Part shown: piece after piece, positions 24,785 to 31,404 of the stretch
Position numbering within the stretch: position 1 is the first letter of the stretch
How the letters are laid out: each line of letters opens with the position of its first letter
Program-made: the position numbers and the translations under genes
IMG/VR virus record: IMGVR_UViG_3300013133_000034
Coordinates: 1-31,404 of that record
Source of the DNA: a virus
Length of the DNA: 31,404 bases
Strand: one strand, 5' to 3'
The notes under the pieces: model-generated
What the model was told of the DNA's origin: nothing
What the model saw: the letters and a program-made list of their open reading frames with translations, nothing else
Database searches by the model: none

Positions 24785-25311
24785 TGGCTAACTCCTCATT
24801 ACAAGGAAAATATTTTACAATACCCCAAAATATAAGTGAACATTTAACAAAAATATTTAAAGCTTATAAAGGGGCAAAAAATGTTGAGGGTTACCAAAGA
24901 CTTGAAGAACTTGTAAATAAAACAGAATCTAAAGACAATAGTAAGATTAGTTATGAACAATTAAAATTAATGAAAAATTTTTTTGATTCATATACAGGTA
25001 ATAATAAAAGTACACCTTATCTTTTGAATGGTGGGACTTTAATGAAAAACTGGATACAAAAAACTTTAGATAATGCTAGACAAGGTATTGAAGGTAAAGA
25101 AAAGGCTATGAAATCTGTTGGTATGGGTGACCATTACCAAAAAGAAAAATTAGGTGTATCTGGAATGGGTGGTAAAGAACATGATTCAGACACAAATAAA
25201 ATTTTAAGACAAGAAGGTATTTATAGCTTAGGTATACTTGAAAACCTAATAACAATAATTGATAAAAACAAAGAATTATGCCGAGTGGACAACAAATCTC
25301 ACCTGTTCTAA
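24784..25311 (+). CDS. Hypothetical protein, coupled small-gene run
   Basis: The product has 175 residues, predicted mostly helical. Notable segments are 'ISYEQLKLMKNFFDSYTGNN' and 'YLLNGGTLMKNWIQKTLDNA'. No domain is recognised. It starts in a TAATG overlap and runs 34 nt into the next gene, a much longer overlap than elsewhere in the window. The C-terminus beyond that point ('CRVDNKSHLF') is therefore constrained by the neighbour. Confidence 0.65.
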   Translation: MANSSLQGKYFTIPQNISEHLTKIFKAYKGAKNVEGYQRLEELVNKTESKDNSKISYEQLKLMKNFFDSYTGNNKSTPYLLNGGTLMKNWIQKTLDNARQGIEGKEKAMKSVGMGDHYQKEKLGVSGMGGKEHDSDTNKILRQEGIYSLGILENLITIIDKNKELCRVDNKSHLF

Positions 25312-25634
25312 CTGACGCAGCTTCAGTACAAGAACTAAACCCTAATGGTGGTGGTGTTACTAATCAGTTACCAACACTAAAACAAACTGGTGAAGTTGTA
25401 AGACAACAAAGTTTAGCTTTCAACACATACGTTGATAGTACAGGTAATAGATACGATTCTACACACCCAAATGCTCAAAGTGATGGTGATGAATATGGTA
25501 GAGGGGATTATGGTAATGGTGTTGGTACCAAGACTGATAAAATTGTAAAAACTAGTTTATTATATTCTTCAGGTAATAAATACAATCCTGTAGATGGTTA
25601 TTACAATTTTGATTTTGGTGAACAATACTGGTAA
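25278..25634 (+). CDS. Hypothetical Gly/Asn/Gln-rich protein, possibly structural
   Basis: The product has 118 residues of low complexity, rich in Gly, Asn, Gln, Tyr and Asp ('GDEYGRGDYGNGVGTKTDK', 'YNPVDGYYNFDFGEQYW'). There is no hydrophobic segment. Such compositions are seen in small virion proteins. The start lies inside the upstream gene, and the stop overlaps the next ATG as TAATG. No family recognised. Confidence 0.6.
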   Translation: MPSGQQISPVLTDAASVQELNPNGGGVTNQLPTLKQTGEVVRQQSLAFNTYVDSTGNRYDSTHPNAQSDGDEYGRGDYGNGVGTKTDKIVKTSLLYSSGNKYNPVDGYYNFDFGEQYW

Positions 25635-26005
25635 TGAAACTTTACTATCTATTAGAAAATATTATATTAGAGGCTGCCAATAAGACAGATATTGAATTTG
25701 CCATGGACAATCGTAGGATAGTTAGTCTAGAATACGACGACGAATTAGAACCTGGTGGTAAAGGTAAAAGATTTGTGGAAATTTATTGTTATGGTAGTTC
25801 ATTAGATGGTAATGATATTATAAGAGTTTATCAAGTAGGTGGGGATACTAAAACTGAACAACCTCAATGGAAAACTTTTAGAGTAGATAGAATTAATAAT
25901 TTTACAGTGTTAGGTGGTACTTTTGATACTCCTAGACCTTTATTTAATCCTACTGGTGATAAAAGTATGAGTAGAATATATAAAATAACTCAGTTTCAAA
26001 GATAA
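25634..26005 (+). CDS. Stand-alone WYL-like domain protein
   Basis: The product has 123 residues. From about residue 18 it follows the WYL-domain outline: 'IEFAMDNRRIVSLEYDD', then 'RFVEIYCYGSSLDGNDIIRV' and 'YQVGG', and 'WKTFRVDRINNFTVLGGTF', matching the 'A...rr.v.i.Y / R.v.P..l / lrgyq / r.frldRI' pattern. WYL domains are SH3-like ligand- or nucleic-acid-binding modules, usually attached to an HTH domain. None is present here, so this may be an accessory regulator or a structural reuse of the fold. It starts in a TAATG overlap and is followed 6 bp later by the next gene. Confidence 0.55.
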   Translation: MKLYYLLENIILEAANKTDIEFAMDNRRIVSLEYDDELEPGGKGKRFVEIYCYGSSLDGNDIIRVYQVGGDTKTEQPQWKTFRVDRINNFTVLGGTFDTPRPLFNPTGDKSMSRIYKITQFQR

Positions 26006-26011
26006 TAGAAT

Positions 26012-26584
26012 ATGGATCCAAAATTAAAAGCAATATTACAAAAAGCTAAGGCAATAGACCAAGCAGCAAGAAAATATGATACAGTTGATCACACAGTATT
26101 AGAACAAAGAGTTAGTAGTAAAACTAATTCAGGTGGTTTAATGGATCAAGTTGTTGGTGGTAGTACACCTTCTTATCAACCAATGGATGTTTATTCAGAA
26201 TCTTATAAAGAAAAAGTTACTTCATCTAAATTACCACCAGAAATACAAAAATTAATGATGGAAAATCCTATCCCACAGGCTAGTATGGTGGACCAACTAA
26301 GTGAGGAAGATATTAGGGATATTAATCCATCAGCTTATTCTGAAAGTGATGAATGGGATATGCAAACAAGATCTAAAGATGTAGTTACTAGAAAGAAAAA
26401 AACAATTCAAGAATCAGTATCAAATTCTAGTGTTGAGGGTATATCTGCTTCACAAATAAGAAAAATGATAGCTGAAGAAATAGCTAAAGCATTACCTGGA
26501 ATAATAGAAAATTATTTTGATAAAAAGGTTATTCAAGAAAATATGAGAATTATGAAACATGTTATAAAAAATAGTCAAAAATAA
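26012..26584 (+). CDS. Hypothetical helical protein, possible scaffold-type
   Basis: The product has 190 residues. The N-terminus is helical and Lys/Ala-rich ('KLKAILQKAKAIDQAARKYD'). The middle is Ser/Pro/Glu-rich and probably disordered. The C-terminus has an amphipathic helix ('SQIRKMIAEEIAKALPGIIE') of about 50 residues. The layout (disordered middle, terminal coil) resembles small phage core or scaffold proteins, but this is only a guess. It is the last larger gene before the micro-ORF and terminator at 26669. Confidence 0.65.
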   Translation: MDPKLKAILQKAKAIDQAARKYDTVDHTVLEQRVSSKTNSGGLMDQVVGGSTPSYQPMDVYSESYKEKVTSSKLPPEIQKLMMENPIPQASMVDQLSEEDIRDINPSAYSESDEWDMQTRSKDVVTRKKKTIQESVSNSSVEGISASQIRKMIAEEIAKALPGIIENYFDKKVIQENMRIMKHVIKNSQK

Positions 26585-26611
26585 AATAACAAAAAAATAA
26601 AAAAGAAAGCC

Positions 26612-26665
26612 ATGAAATCAGTAACTGGAGGTGGGTGTAAATGTAAAGGTACACCAAAGAAATAA
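26612..26665 (+). CDS. Micro-ORF, 17-residue CxC peptide
   Basis: The frame encodes MKSVTGGGCKCKGTPKK. It is preceded by a purine-rich stretch ('aaaaaagaaagcc'), starts 27 bp after the upstream stop, and ends 3 bp before the terminator stem, so it occupies the whole gap. The peptide is basic with a Cys-Lys-Cys pair after a Gly run, which could bind metal or nucleic acid. At this size coding status cannot be shown from one sequence. Confidence 0.4.
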   Translation: MKSVTGGGCKCKGTPKK

Positions 26666-26668
26666 AAT

Positions 26669-26695
26669 AAAACCCGATTTAGTTCGGGTTTTTTT
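26669..26695 (+). terminator. Rho-independent terminator
   Basis: A 9-bp stem (AAAACCCGA-type arm at 26669-26677 pairs with TTCGGGTTT... at 26684-26692) has a 6-nt loop (TTTAGT) and runs into a T-tract. It closes the polymerase-to-micro-ORF unit. Confidence 0.9.
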
Positions 26696-26746
26696 ATTTA
26701 CATAAAATTGTAATTTAATTATATTTTACTTATAAAAAAAAATATT

Positions 26747-28084
26747 ATGAGTAAAATTAAAGTACTAGTATTGCCAAGTGATCGCTCGGGAGTTTCAAAA
26801 TTCAGATCTGTTGAGCCACATATGAAACTACAGGAATTATATAATGATGAGTTTCATGTTGATATCATTACTGCTGGGACAATGAATTTTGATTGGAATG
26901 ATGATAATTTTTTAAAACAATACGATATAGTACATTTTCATAGGGCCTTACCATTTGTCGTTAATGGTAACTTACACCAAGCTTATCTTGAAAACGCTGA
27001 TATCATTTTTAATAAATTAAAATCTCTAGATATAATCAGTGTAATGGATTTAGATGATTATTGGGAACCAGGTAAAGAACACCCTGCATATGAATTAATT
27101 AAAAAGGAAGATTTAGCTAATAAAATCAAAGAAAATATAAAAAAGGCTGATTATGTTACAACTACAACACCTATTTTTGCTAGTGAAATATCTAAATTAA
27201 ATAAAAATGTAATTGTTTTACCCAACGCTATTGACCCTTCTGAAAGACAATTCAAACCTAACCTTGAAGAAACTACAAAAAAATTAAGATTCGGTTGGTT
27301 AGGTGGATCTTCACATTATCATGATTTAAAATTAATGAATGATAATGTTACTAGATTTATTAAAGACAATAGTGAGGAAACCCAATTTGTTTTGTGTGGT
27401 TTTGACTTAAGAGGTAATATCACAGAAATTAATAAAGACACTGGTGAACAAAAAACTAGAAAAATATTACCACATGAAAGTATTTGGGCCAGATATGAAG
27501 AAGCTTTTACTAAAAATTATGGTAATTTAAGTGAAGATTATACTAAAAAATTAAAAAAATATGATAGAGAATTCGATGAAGATTCTAAAATAAAAACTGA
27601 AATGTATCGTCGTGTTTGGACTAAACCTATCACTACTTACGCTTCTAACTATAATCTTTTTGATGTTTCTATGGCACCACTTAAAGAACACATGTTTAAT
27701 AAAGTAAAATCACAATTAAAAGTTATCGAGGCTGGGTTCCATAAAAAAGCTTTAATTGCACAAAATTTTGGACCGTATCAAATTGATTGTGTTAATGTTA
27801 TTGAGTATGGTGGTAAGATTAACGAAAATGGTAACGCTATTTTAGTTGATACATCTAAGAATCATAAGGATTGGTATAAAGCAATGAAAAAATTATATGA
27901 TAATCCTGAATTAGTGGATTTAATGGGGAATAATTTGTATAATTTGGTTAATGAAAAATACCATATTGACGTGGTAACAAAAAATCGTGCTTCTTGGTAC
28001 AAAGAAATAGTGACCCATAATGAAAAAAATGTCACAAAATTGATGGAAGAAATTAATAATTTTAATGTAACCACATCTAAGTAA
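26747..28084 (+). CDS. Glycosyltransferase, GT-B/GT4-like
   Basis: The product has 445 residues. The N-terminal Rossmann-like half opens 'KIKVLVLPSDRSGVSKFRSV' and contains 'YDIVHFHRALPF' and 'SVMDLDDYWEPG'. The C-terminal half opens with 'KLRFGWLGGSSHYHDL' and ends with 'LKVIEAGFHKKALIAQNFGP', followed by 'DNPELVDLMGNNLYNLVNE', the usual closing helices of GT4-type enzymes. About 60 charged residues are inserted in the middle (about 225-285). It should transfer a sugar from an activated donor. The target could be phage DNA, a virion protein or a host surface sugar. It stands alone after a terminator, with an AT-rich promoter-like region but no exact ATATTTAT. No signal peptide. Confidence 0.8.
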   Translation: MSKIKVLVLPSDRSGVSKFRSVEPHMKLQELYNDEFHVDIITAGTMNFDWNDDNFLKQYDIVHFHRALPFVVNGNLHQAYLENADIIFNKLKSLDIISVMDLDDYWEPGKEHPAYELIKKEDLANKIKENIKKADYVTTTTPIFASEISKLNKNVIVLPNAIDPSERQFKPNLEETTKKLRFGWLGGSSHYHDLKLMNDNVTRFIKDNSEETQFVLCGFDLRGNITEINKDTGEQKTRKILPHESIWARYEEAFTKNYGNLSEDYTKKLKKYDREFDEDSKIKTEMYRRVWTKPITTYASNYNLFDVSMAPLKEHMFNKVKSQLKVIEAGFHKKALIAQNFGPYQIDCVNVIEYGGKINENGNAILVDTSKNHKDWYKAMKKLYDNPELVDLMGNNLYNLVNEKYHIDVVTKNRASWYKEIVTHNEKNVTKLMEEINNFNVTTSK

Positions 28085-28087
28085 TAG

Positions 28088-28095
28088 ATATTTAT
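28088..28095 (+). promoter_or_regulatory. ATATTTAT element before GIY-YIG gene
   Basis: The element lies 17 nt before the ATG at 28113, within the 28-bp gap after the glycosyltransferase. The spacing is slightly longer than in the best examples. Confidence 0.35.
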
Positions 28096-28112
28096 ATATA
28101 AAAAATAATGTT

Positions 28113-28913
28113 ATGATTATATATAAAACAATAAATTTATTAAATAATAAATTTTATATCGGGAAGGATACCAAAAACAACCCAAAATATTTAGGTTCTG
28201 GAATAAAATTAAAAAGAGCTATAAAAAAATATGGTATAGAAAATTTTAAAAAAGAAATAATTGAGCAATGTGATACACGTAAAAAATTAAATGAACGTGA
28301 AATATTTTGGATAGAAAAACTTAACTCACAAAACCCTAAAATAGGGTATAACATATCTAACGGTGGTGATGGTGGTTCACCTATGTTAGGAAAAAAACAT
28401 TCAGAAGAAACTAAGAAAAAAATTAGTAAATCTAATAAAGGTAAAATTGTTATAATTTCAGAAGAAATTAAGAAAAAAATTAGTAAAAAATTAAAAAATA
28501 GAAAATTAAACCCTTTATCTGAAGAAACTAAGAAAAAAATCAGTGAAGCTAATAAAGGTAAACCACACTCTGTAAAAGGTAGGAAACTATCACAAGAAAC
28601 TAAAAATAAAATTAGTGAATCTAAAAAAGGTCAAACACCATGGATGAAGGGTAAATCTCATACCGAAAAATCTAAAAAAATTTTATCAGAAAAGAATAAA
28701 AAATATAAACATACGGAAAATGCTAAAAATAAAATATCAGAAAAACAAAAAATTAAATGGATAATTAAAACACCAAATAATGACTTAATGGAATTTTTAG
28801 GTTATAATTCATTTAAAGATTATGTAAAAGAAAACTCATTAAATGTTAGTGTAGAGACTTTGAAATCATATGGTAAAAACAAAGGATGGGTTATTATAGA
28901 AAAAAACAAGTAA
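28113..28913 (+). CDS. GIY-YIG homing endonuclease with NUMOD3 repeats
   Basis: The product has 266 residues. The N-terminal ~90 residues form a GIY-YIG nuclease domain: 'IYKTINLLNNKFYIGKD', the basic helix 'LKRAIKKYGIENFKKEII', the likely catalytic Glu in 'NEREIFWIEKL', and 'YNISNGGDGG'. There follow several NUMOD3-type DNA-binding repeats ('KKHSEETKKKISKSNKGK', 'LSEETKKKISEANKGK', 'LSQETKNKISESKKGQ', 'SHTEKSKKILSEKNKK'), then a short C-terminal module. Such free-standing genes copy themselves into related phages by cutting a nearby target. It lies 12 bp before the exonuclease gene. It is strongly Lys-rich and paralogous to the gene at 30225 on the other strand. Confidence 0.88.
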   Translation: MIIYKTINLLNNKFYIGKDTKNNPKYLGSGIKLKRAIKKYGIENFKKEIIEQCDTRKKLNEREIFWIEKLNSQNPKIGYNISNGGDGGSPMLGKKHSEETKKKISKSNKGKIVIISEEIKKKISKKLKNRKLNPLSEETKKKISEANKGKPHSVKGRKLSQETKNKISESKKGQTPWMKGKSHTEKSKKILSEKNKKYKHTENAKNKISEKQKIKWIIKTPNNDLMEFLGYNSFKDYVKENSLNVSVETLKSYGKNKGWVIIEKNK

Positions 28914-28925
28914 TTAAAGAAGTAA

Positions 28926-29639
28926 ATGGAATTTAAGATAGATAAATTATTATTTTTTGATATTGAATCGGTAAGTCAGTATAAGGATTTATATGACATG
29001 CCTGAAGATAAATTAAAAATGTGGGAATCTTATTATGATACTTTTAGAAAGAAAGTTACAGATGAATCTAAAATAGATTCAGATTTAATGACTGAAGGCG
29101 AGATACACCAAGAAGTATATAGACAAACAGCAGCTTTCTTCCCTGAATTTGGTAAAGTTGCTTGTGTTTCTATGGCATTTGTAACTAAAACAGGGGAAGT
29201 TAGATTTGAATCTTTTTATGGTGAAGATGAGTTACATATTTTAACTGAAGTTAGAAAAATATTTGATAAGATTGAACCTCTTGGATTTGAACTTTGTGGT
29301 CAAAGTATTAAACTCTTTGATATTCCATTTTTAGGTAAAAGATATTTTATTAATGGAATGAAACCACCTAAGTTATTTCCAACTCACGACTCTAAACCAT
29401 GGGATTTAAAAGTTGTGGATACTAAAGAAGTATGGCAATTTGGTAATAATTGGTCCCTAGGTTCTTTAGATTTAATATGTTCTTCTTTGAATGTAGACTC
29501 ACCAAAAAACGGTGATGTTAAAGGGGATAATGTAACCAATAATTATTGGGAAGGAAAACATGAACAAATTAAAGAATATTGTGAAAAGGATGTAAAAGCT
29601 CTTGTAGATATAATTACAAAATTAAACAACCTTAAATAA
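28926..29639 (+). CDS. Stand-alone DEDDy 3'-5' exonuclease (PolB-exonuclease-like)
   Basis: The product has 237 residues. Exo I is 'LLFFDIES' (D12, E14), Exo II is 'LCGQSIKLFDIPFLGKR' (D132) and Exo III is 'YCEKDVKAL' (Y218, D222), so all four metal-binding acids and the Tyr of the DEDDy group are present. This is the predicted 3'-5' exonuclease group related to the exonuclease domain of PolB. It probably trims or degrades 3' ends in replication, repair or recombination. It is distinct from the proofreading domain of the polymerase at 20234. Its stop overlaps the dUTPase start as TAATG, linking the two in expression. Confidence 0.85.
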   Translation: MEFKIDKLLFFDIESVSQYKDLYDMPEDKLKMWESYYDTFRKKVTDESKIDSDLMTEGEIHQEVYRQTAAFFPEFGKVACVSMAFVTKTGEVRFESFYGEDELHILTEVRKIFDKIEPLGFELCGQSIKLFDIPFLGKRYFINGMKPPKLFPTHDSKPWDLKVVDTKEVWQFGNNWSLGSLDLICSSLNVDSPKNGDVKGDNVTNNYWEGKHEQIKEYCEKDVKALVDIITKLNNLK

Positions 29640-30232
29640 TGGATGAAGGTATAAAAAAACATATTGAAGAATTAAAACATCTTCAATCTTTAGGAATACT
29701 TGACGAAGAAACTTCAAACCAATTAGATAACACTTTAAAAGAGTTTGAAAATGTTTTAACCGTTTCTAACCCTGAAGATTTTAAAATTAAAATTAAATAT
29801 ATTAATAAATCGGATAATGAAAATCCTGTCTACGCTAAAGAAGGTGATTCAGGTTTTGATTTAAGAGCTAACCTAATAGAACCTGTAACACTAAAACCAA
29901 TGGAAAGGAAACTGATTGGTACTGGGTTATATTTTGAATTACCATTTGGGTATGATATGGAGATACGTTCACGTAGTGGCATGTCACTCAAACACGGTAT
30001 TATTGTATTAAACACACCAGGAACAATAGATTTGAATTTTAGGGGTGAAATTGGGATTATTTTAATTAATTTGGGACAGGAGGATTTCATTATAAATCCG
30101 GGTGATAGAATAGCACAAGGCCTCATTAGGGTATCTACCACTGATACTATTATAGATTTAATAGAGGTTAGTGAAATATCTAAAGAAACTGATAGAGGTG
30201 TTAACGGTTTTGGCCATAGTGGTATTAAATAA
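29639..30232 (+). CDS. dut: dUTPase (trimeric type)
   Basis: The product has 197 residues. The five motifs of trimeric dUTP diphosphatases are present: 1 'GDSGFDLRA' (from G69), 2 'RSRSG' (110-114), 3 'GTIDLNFRGE' (from 128), 4 'GDRIAQGLI', and 5 'RGVNGFGHSG' at the C-terminus. The enzyme hydrolyses dUTP to dUMP and pyrophosphate, keeping uracil out of DNA and feeding dTTP synthesis. Two oddities: motif 3 has Phe134 where Tyr is usual, and about 55 extra residues form a helical, probably coiled N-terminus ('GIKKHIEELKHLQSLGI'). The start is coupled to the exonuclease stop. The last 8 bp overlap the convergent GIY-YIG gene. Confidence 0.93.
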   Translation: MDEGIKKHIEELKHLQSLGILDEETSNQLDNTLKEFENVLTVSNPEDFKIKIKYINKSDNENPVYAKEGDSGFDLRANLIEPVTLKPMERKLIGTGLYFELPFGYDMEIRSRSGMSLKHGIIVLNTPGTIDLNFRGEIGIILINLGQEDFIINPGDRIAQGLIRVSTTDTIIDLIEVSEISKETDRGVNGFGHSGIK

Positions 30233-31004
30233 AAAACCACCCAAATTTATTATTTTTACACCTAGATGTGATTAAATACGTAGACACACCTAAGATCCTA
30301 GAGGCTTCCATAATAGAGTTATATACAACATTGTCAATATTAACTTTTTTACTGTTTATTGGGTTTTTTCTACTATCTTTTATTTTTTGTTTAGCCTCTT
30401 CAGTGTGCTTTTTACCATACATAGGATTATTTTTACCACTAGTTTTTTCAGATATTTTTTGTTTAGCCTCTTCAGTATGTTTTTTTCCATACATAGGATT
30501 TTCAGGTCCAAATTTAGGGTGAGACATTTTTAATCTAGCTTCTTTAGTGTGTGTTTTTCCATACATAGGATTTTCAGGTCCACATAATTTACCTTTTCTA
30601 GTTTCTGAATACTTTTTTTTAGTCTCTTCACTATGTTTAAAACCTGTCATATTATGTAAAAAATTTGGATCCCTCTTTTTATCACCCCAAGAGAGTTTCA
30701 TTTTTTGTTTAGTCTCTTCACTATGTGATCTACCTAAGAAATTTGGTCCGCCAGTACCACCAATTGACAAATTATAACCTTTATTAATTGAATCATATTT
30801 TTTAATATAATAAATTTCCTTTTCATCTAATTCATTTTTACTATTACAGTATTCTATAATTTCTTTAATAAAATTATTTTTACCATATTTTTTTATAGCC
30901 TTTTCAAGTAAAACACCAGAACCATAGTAATTTGGGTTATTTATACTATCTTGTCCTATATAAAATTTTCCGTTTATTAAATTTGTTGTTTTGTAAATAA
31001 CCAT
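30225..31004 (-). CDS. GIY-YIG homing endonuclease with NUMOD3 repeats (antisense)
   Basis: The product has 259 residues from the ATG at 31004. An earlier in-frame ATG at 31103 would add 33 hydrophobic, family-unlike residues and run into the divergent gene, so I prefer 31004. The nuclease domain shows 'VIYKTTNLINGKFYIGQD', 'LEKAIKKYGKNNFIKEII', the likely catalytic Glu in 'LDEKEIYYIKKY', and 'YNLSIGGTGG'. Five NUMOD3 repeats follow ('RSHSEETKQK', 'FKHSEETKKK', 'PMYGKTHTKEARLK', then two 'PMYGKKHTEEAKQKI'), then a NUMOD1/IENR1-like helix module ('YNSIMEASRILGVSTYLITS'). It is opposed to all neighbouring genes, consistent with recent insertion between dUTPase and the gene at 31082. It is paralogous to 28113-28913. 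Confidence 0.88.
   Translation of the reverse strand: MVIYKTTNLINGKFYIGQDSINNPNYYGSGVLLEKAIKKYGKNNFIKEIIEYCNSKNELDEKEIYYIKKYDSINKGYNLSIGGTGGPNFLGRSHSEETKQKMKLSWGDKKRDPNFLHNMTGFKHSEETKKKYSETRKGKLCGPENPMYGKTHTKEARLKMSHPKFGPENPMYGKKHTEEAKQKISEKTSGKNNPMYGKKHTEEAKQKIKDSRKNPINSKKVNIDNVVYNSIMEASRILGVSTYLITSRCKNNKFGWFFI
30382..30581 (-). repeat. Near-identical direct repeats coding NUMOD3 units
   Basis: Three copies of a ~45-bp unit ending in 'ccatacataggat' start near 30382, 30454 and 30536. The first two are 72 bp apart and almost identical. They encode successive 'PMYGKxHTxEA' modules and indicate recent tandem duplication inside the endonuclease gene. Confidence 0.75.
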
Positions 31005-31019
31005 ATTATTAATATTTAG

Positions 31020-31032
31020 ACCACGATGTGGT
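31020..31032. promoter_or_regulatory. Palindrome ACCAC-GAT-GTGGT between divergent genes
   Basis: A perfect 5-bp inverted repeat with a GAT centre lies 15 bp before the minus-strand endonuclease start and about 50 bp before the plus-strand gene at 31082. It could be an operator or an insertion-junction feature. The region 31005-31081 also holds an ATATTTAT on the minus strand (31039-31046). Confidence 0.3.
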
Positions 31033-31081
31033 TTACTAATAAATATGTTACAATTATATTTTATGTAATTAATAAATAAAA

Positions 31082-31404
31082 ATGAAAATACAATTAGACA
31101 CAATTAATAAAACCATTACAATAGAAGAAGATGTTAATCTTCATGATTTCTATGAAGAAATCAATTCTATATTACCTGGTGGTTTATGGAGAGAATTTAC
31201 TTTAAAGGTGGAAAAAATTAAAGAATGGACTAATCCCATAACAATTACACCAAACACTACACCAATAAATCCTTTTACACCTATTGACCCTATTCCTAAC
31301 CCTTATACAAGTCCATACCCACCGACATACCCACAAGTATGGTATACGACATCAAATACCGATAATACATCTTTAATTCAGGGGATTTATAATATAAAAA
31401 CAAA
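31082..31404 (+). CDS. Conserved small phage protein (3' end outside window)
   Basis: The ATG at 31082 opens a frame of 107 codons to the right edge. The N-terminal ~50 residues, 'MKIQLDTINKTITIEEDVNL' then 'LPGGLWREFTLKVE', resemble a small protein type common in Bacteroidota phages ('MKIQLDT.NKTI.ie..v.l...'), whose function is unknown to me. A Pro/Thr-rich stretch with 'PFTPIDPIPNPYTSPYPPTY' follows and is probably disordered. It is divergent from the adjacent GIY-YIG gene. Its true length cannot be seen. Confidence 0.75.
   Translation, partial: MKIQLDTINKTITIEEDVNLHDFYEEINSILPGGLWREFTLKVEKIKEWTNPITITPNTTPINPFTPIDPIPNPYTSPYPPTYPQVWYTTSNTDNTSLIQGIYNIKT

Noticed and set aside
30268-30777. 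Plus-strand hydrophobic frames that look like small membrane proteins
   Set aside because: They are the complement of the Lys-rich NUMOD3 repeats of the GIY-YIG gene: Lys codons read in reverse give Phe/Leu-rich sequence.
31005-31103. N-terminal extension of the minus-strand GIY-YIG protein from an ATG at 31103
   Set aside because: The extra 33 residues are unlike the family, would overlap the divergent gene at 31082, and the 31004 start gives the standard GIY-YIG opening.

Overview
The window is part of the genome of a large tailed phage with a contractile, T4-like tail. Three genes resemble the T4 neck proteins gp13, gp14 and gp15. A T4-type family B DNA polymerase, a SNF2-type helicase, a dUTPase, a stand-alone proofreading-type exonuclease and a long run of tail-fibre genes complete the picture. 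The DNA is very AT-rich. Starts sit in A-rich contexts without clear Shine-Dalgarno sequences, and many genes are joined by a TAATG stop/start overlap. Together these suggest a host in the Bacteroidota; this is inference and no host gene is present.

Layout. (1) 1-3198, minus strand: a YadA-like fibre cut by the left edge, a small fibre-like protein, then gp15-like and gp14-like neck proteins. (2) 3270-7413, plus strand: a SNF2 helicase carrying an intein in its Walker A motif, then the gp13-like neck protein. (3) 7423-16434: a receptor-binding region with two more YadA-like head-repeat fibres, three lectin-like (concanavalin/LamG-fold) proteins, small proteins, and two fragments that look like remains of further LamG genes. 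(4) 16505-20127: a large NxIG-repeat solenoid protein followed by three small proteins, two of them resembling tail-fibre or baseplate modules, closed by a strong terminator. (5) 20234-26695: DNA polymerase with a second intein, six small genes including a WYL-like protein and a 17-residue CxC micro-ORF, then a second terminator. (6) 26747-31404: glycosyltransferase, GIY-YIG endonuclease, exonuclease, dUTPase, an antisense GIY-YIG endonuclease, and a conserved small phage protein cut by the right edge.

How it fits together: the neck proteins join head and tail. The fibre, lectin and solenoid proteins form an expanded adhesin set for host recognition and appear to be actively rearranging. The polymerase, helicase, exonuclease and dUTPase serve replication and nucleotide metabolism. 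At least four selfish homing elements (two LAGLIDADG inteins, two GIY-YIG genes) have invaded. The most striking is the helicase intein: it lacks a nucleophile at position 1 and carries the W-C-T signature of class 3 inteins. A recurrent ATATTTAT element, about 14 nt before several starts on both strands, may be the phage's own promoter element.
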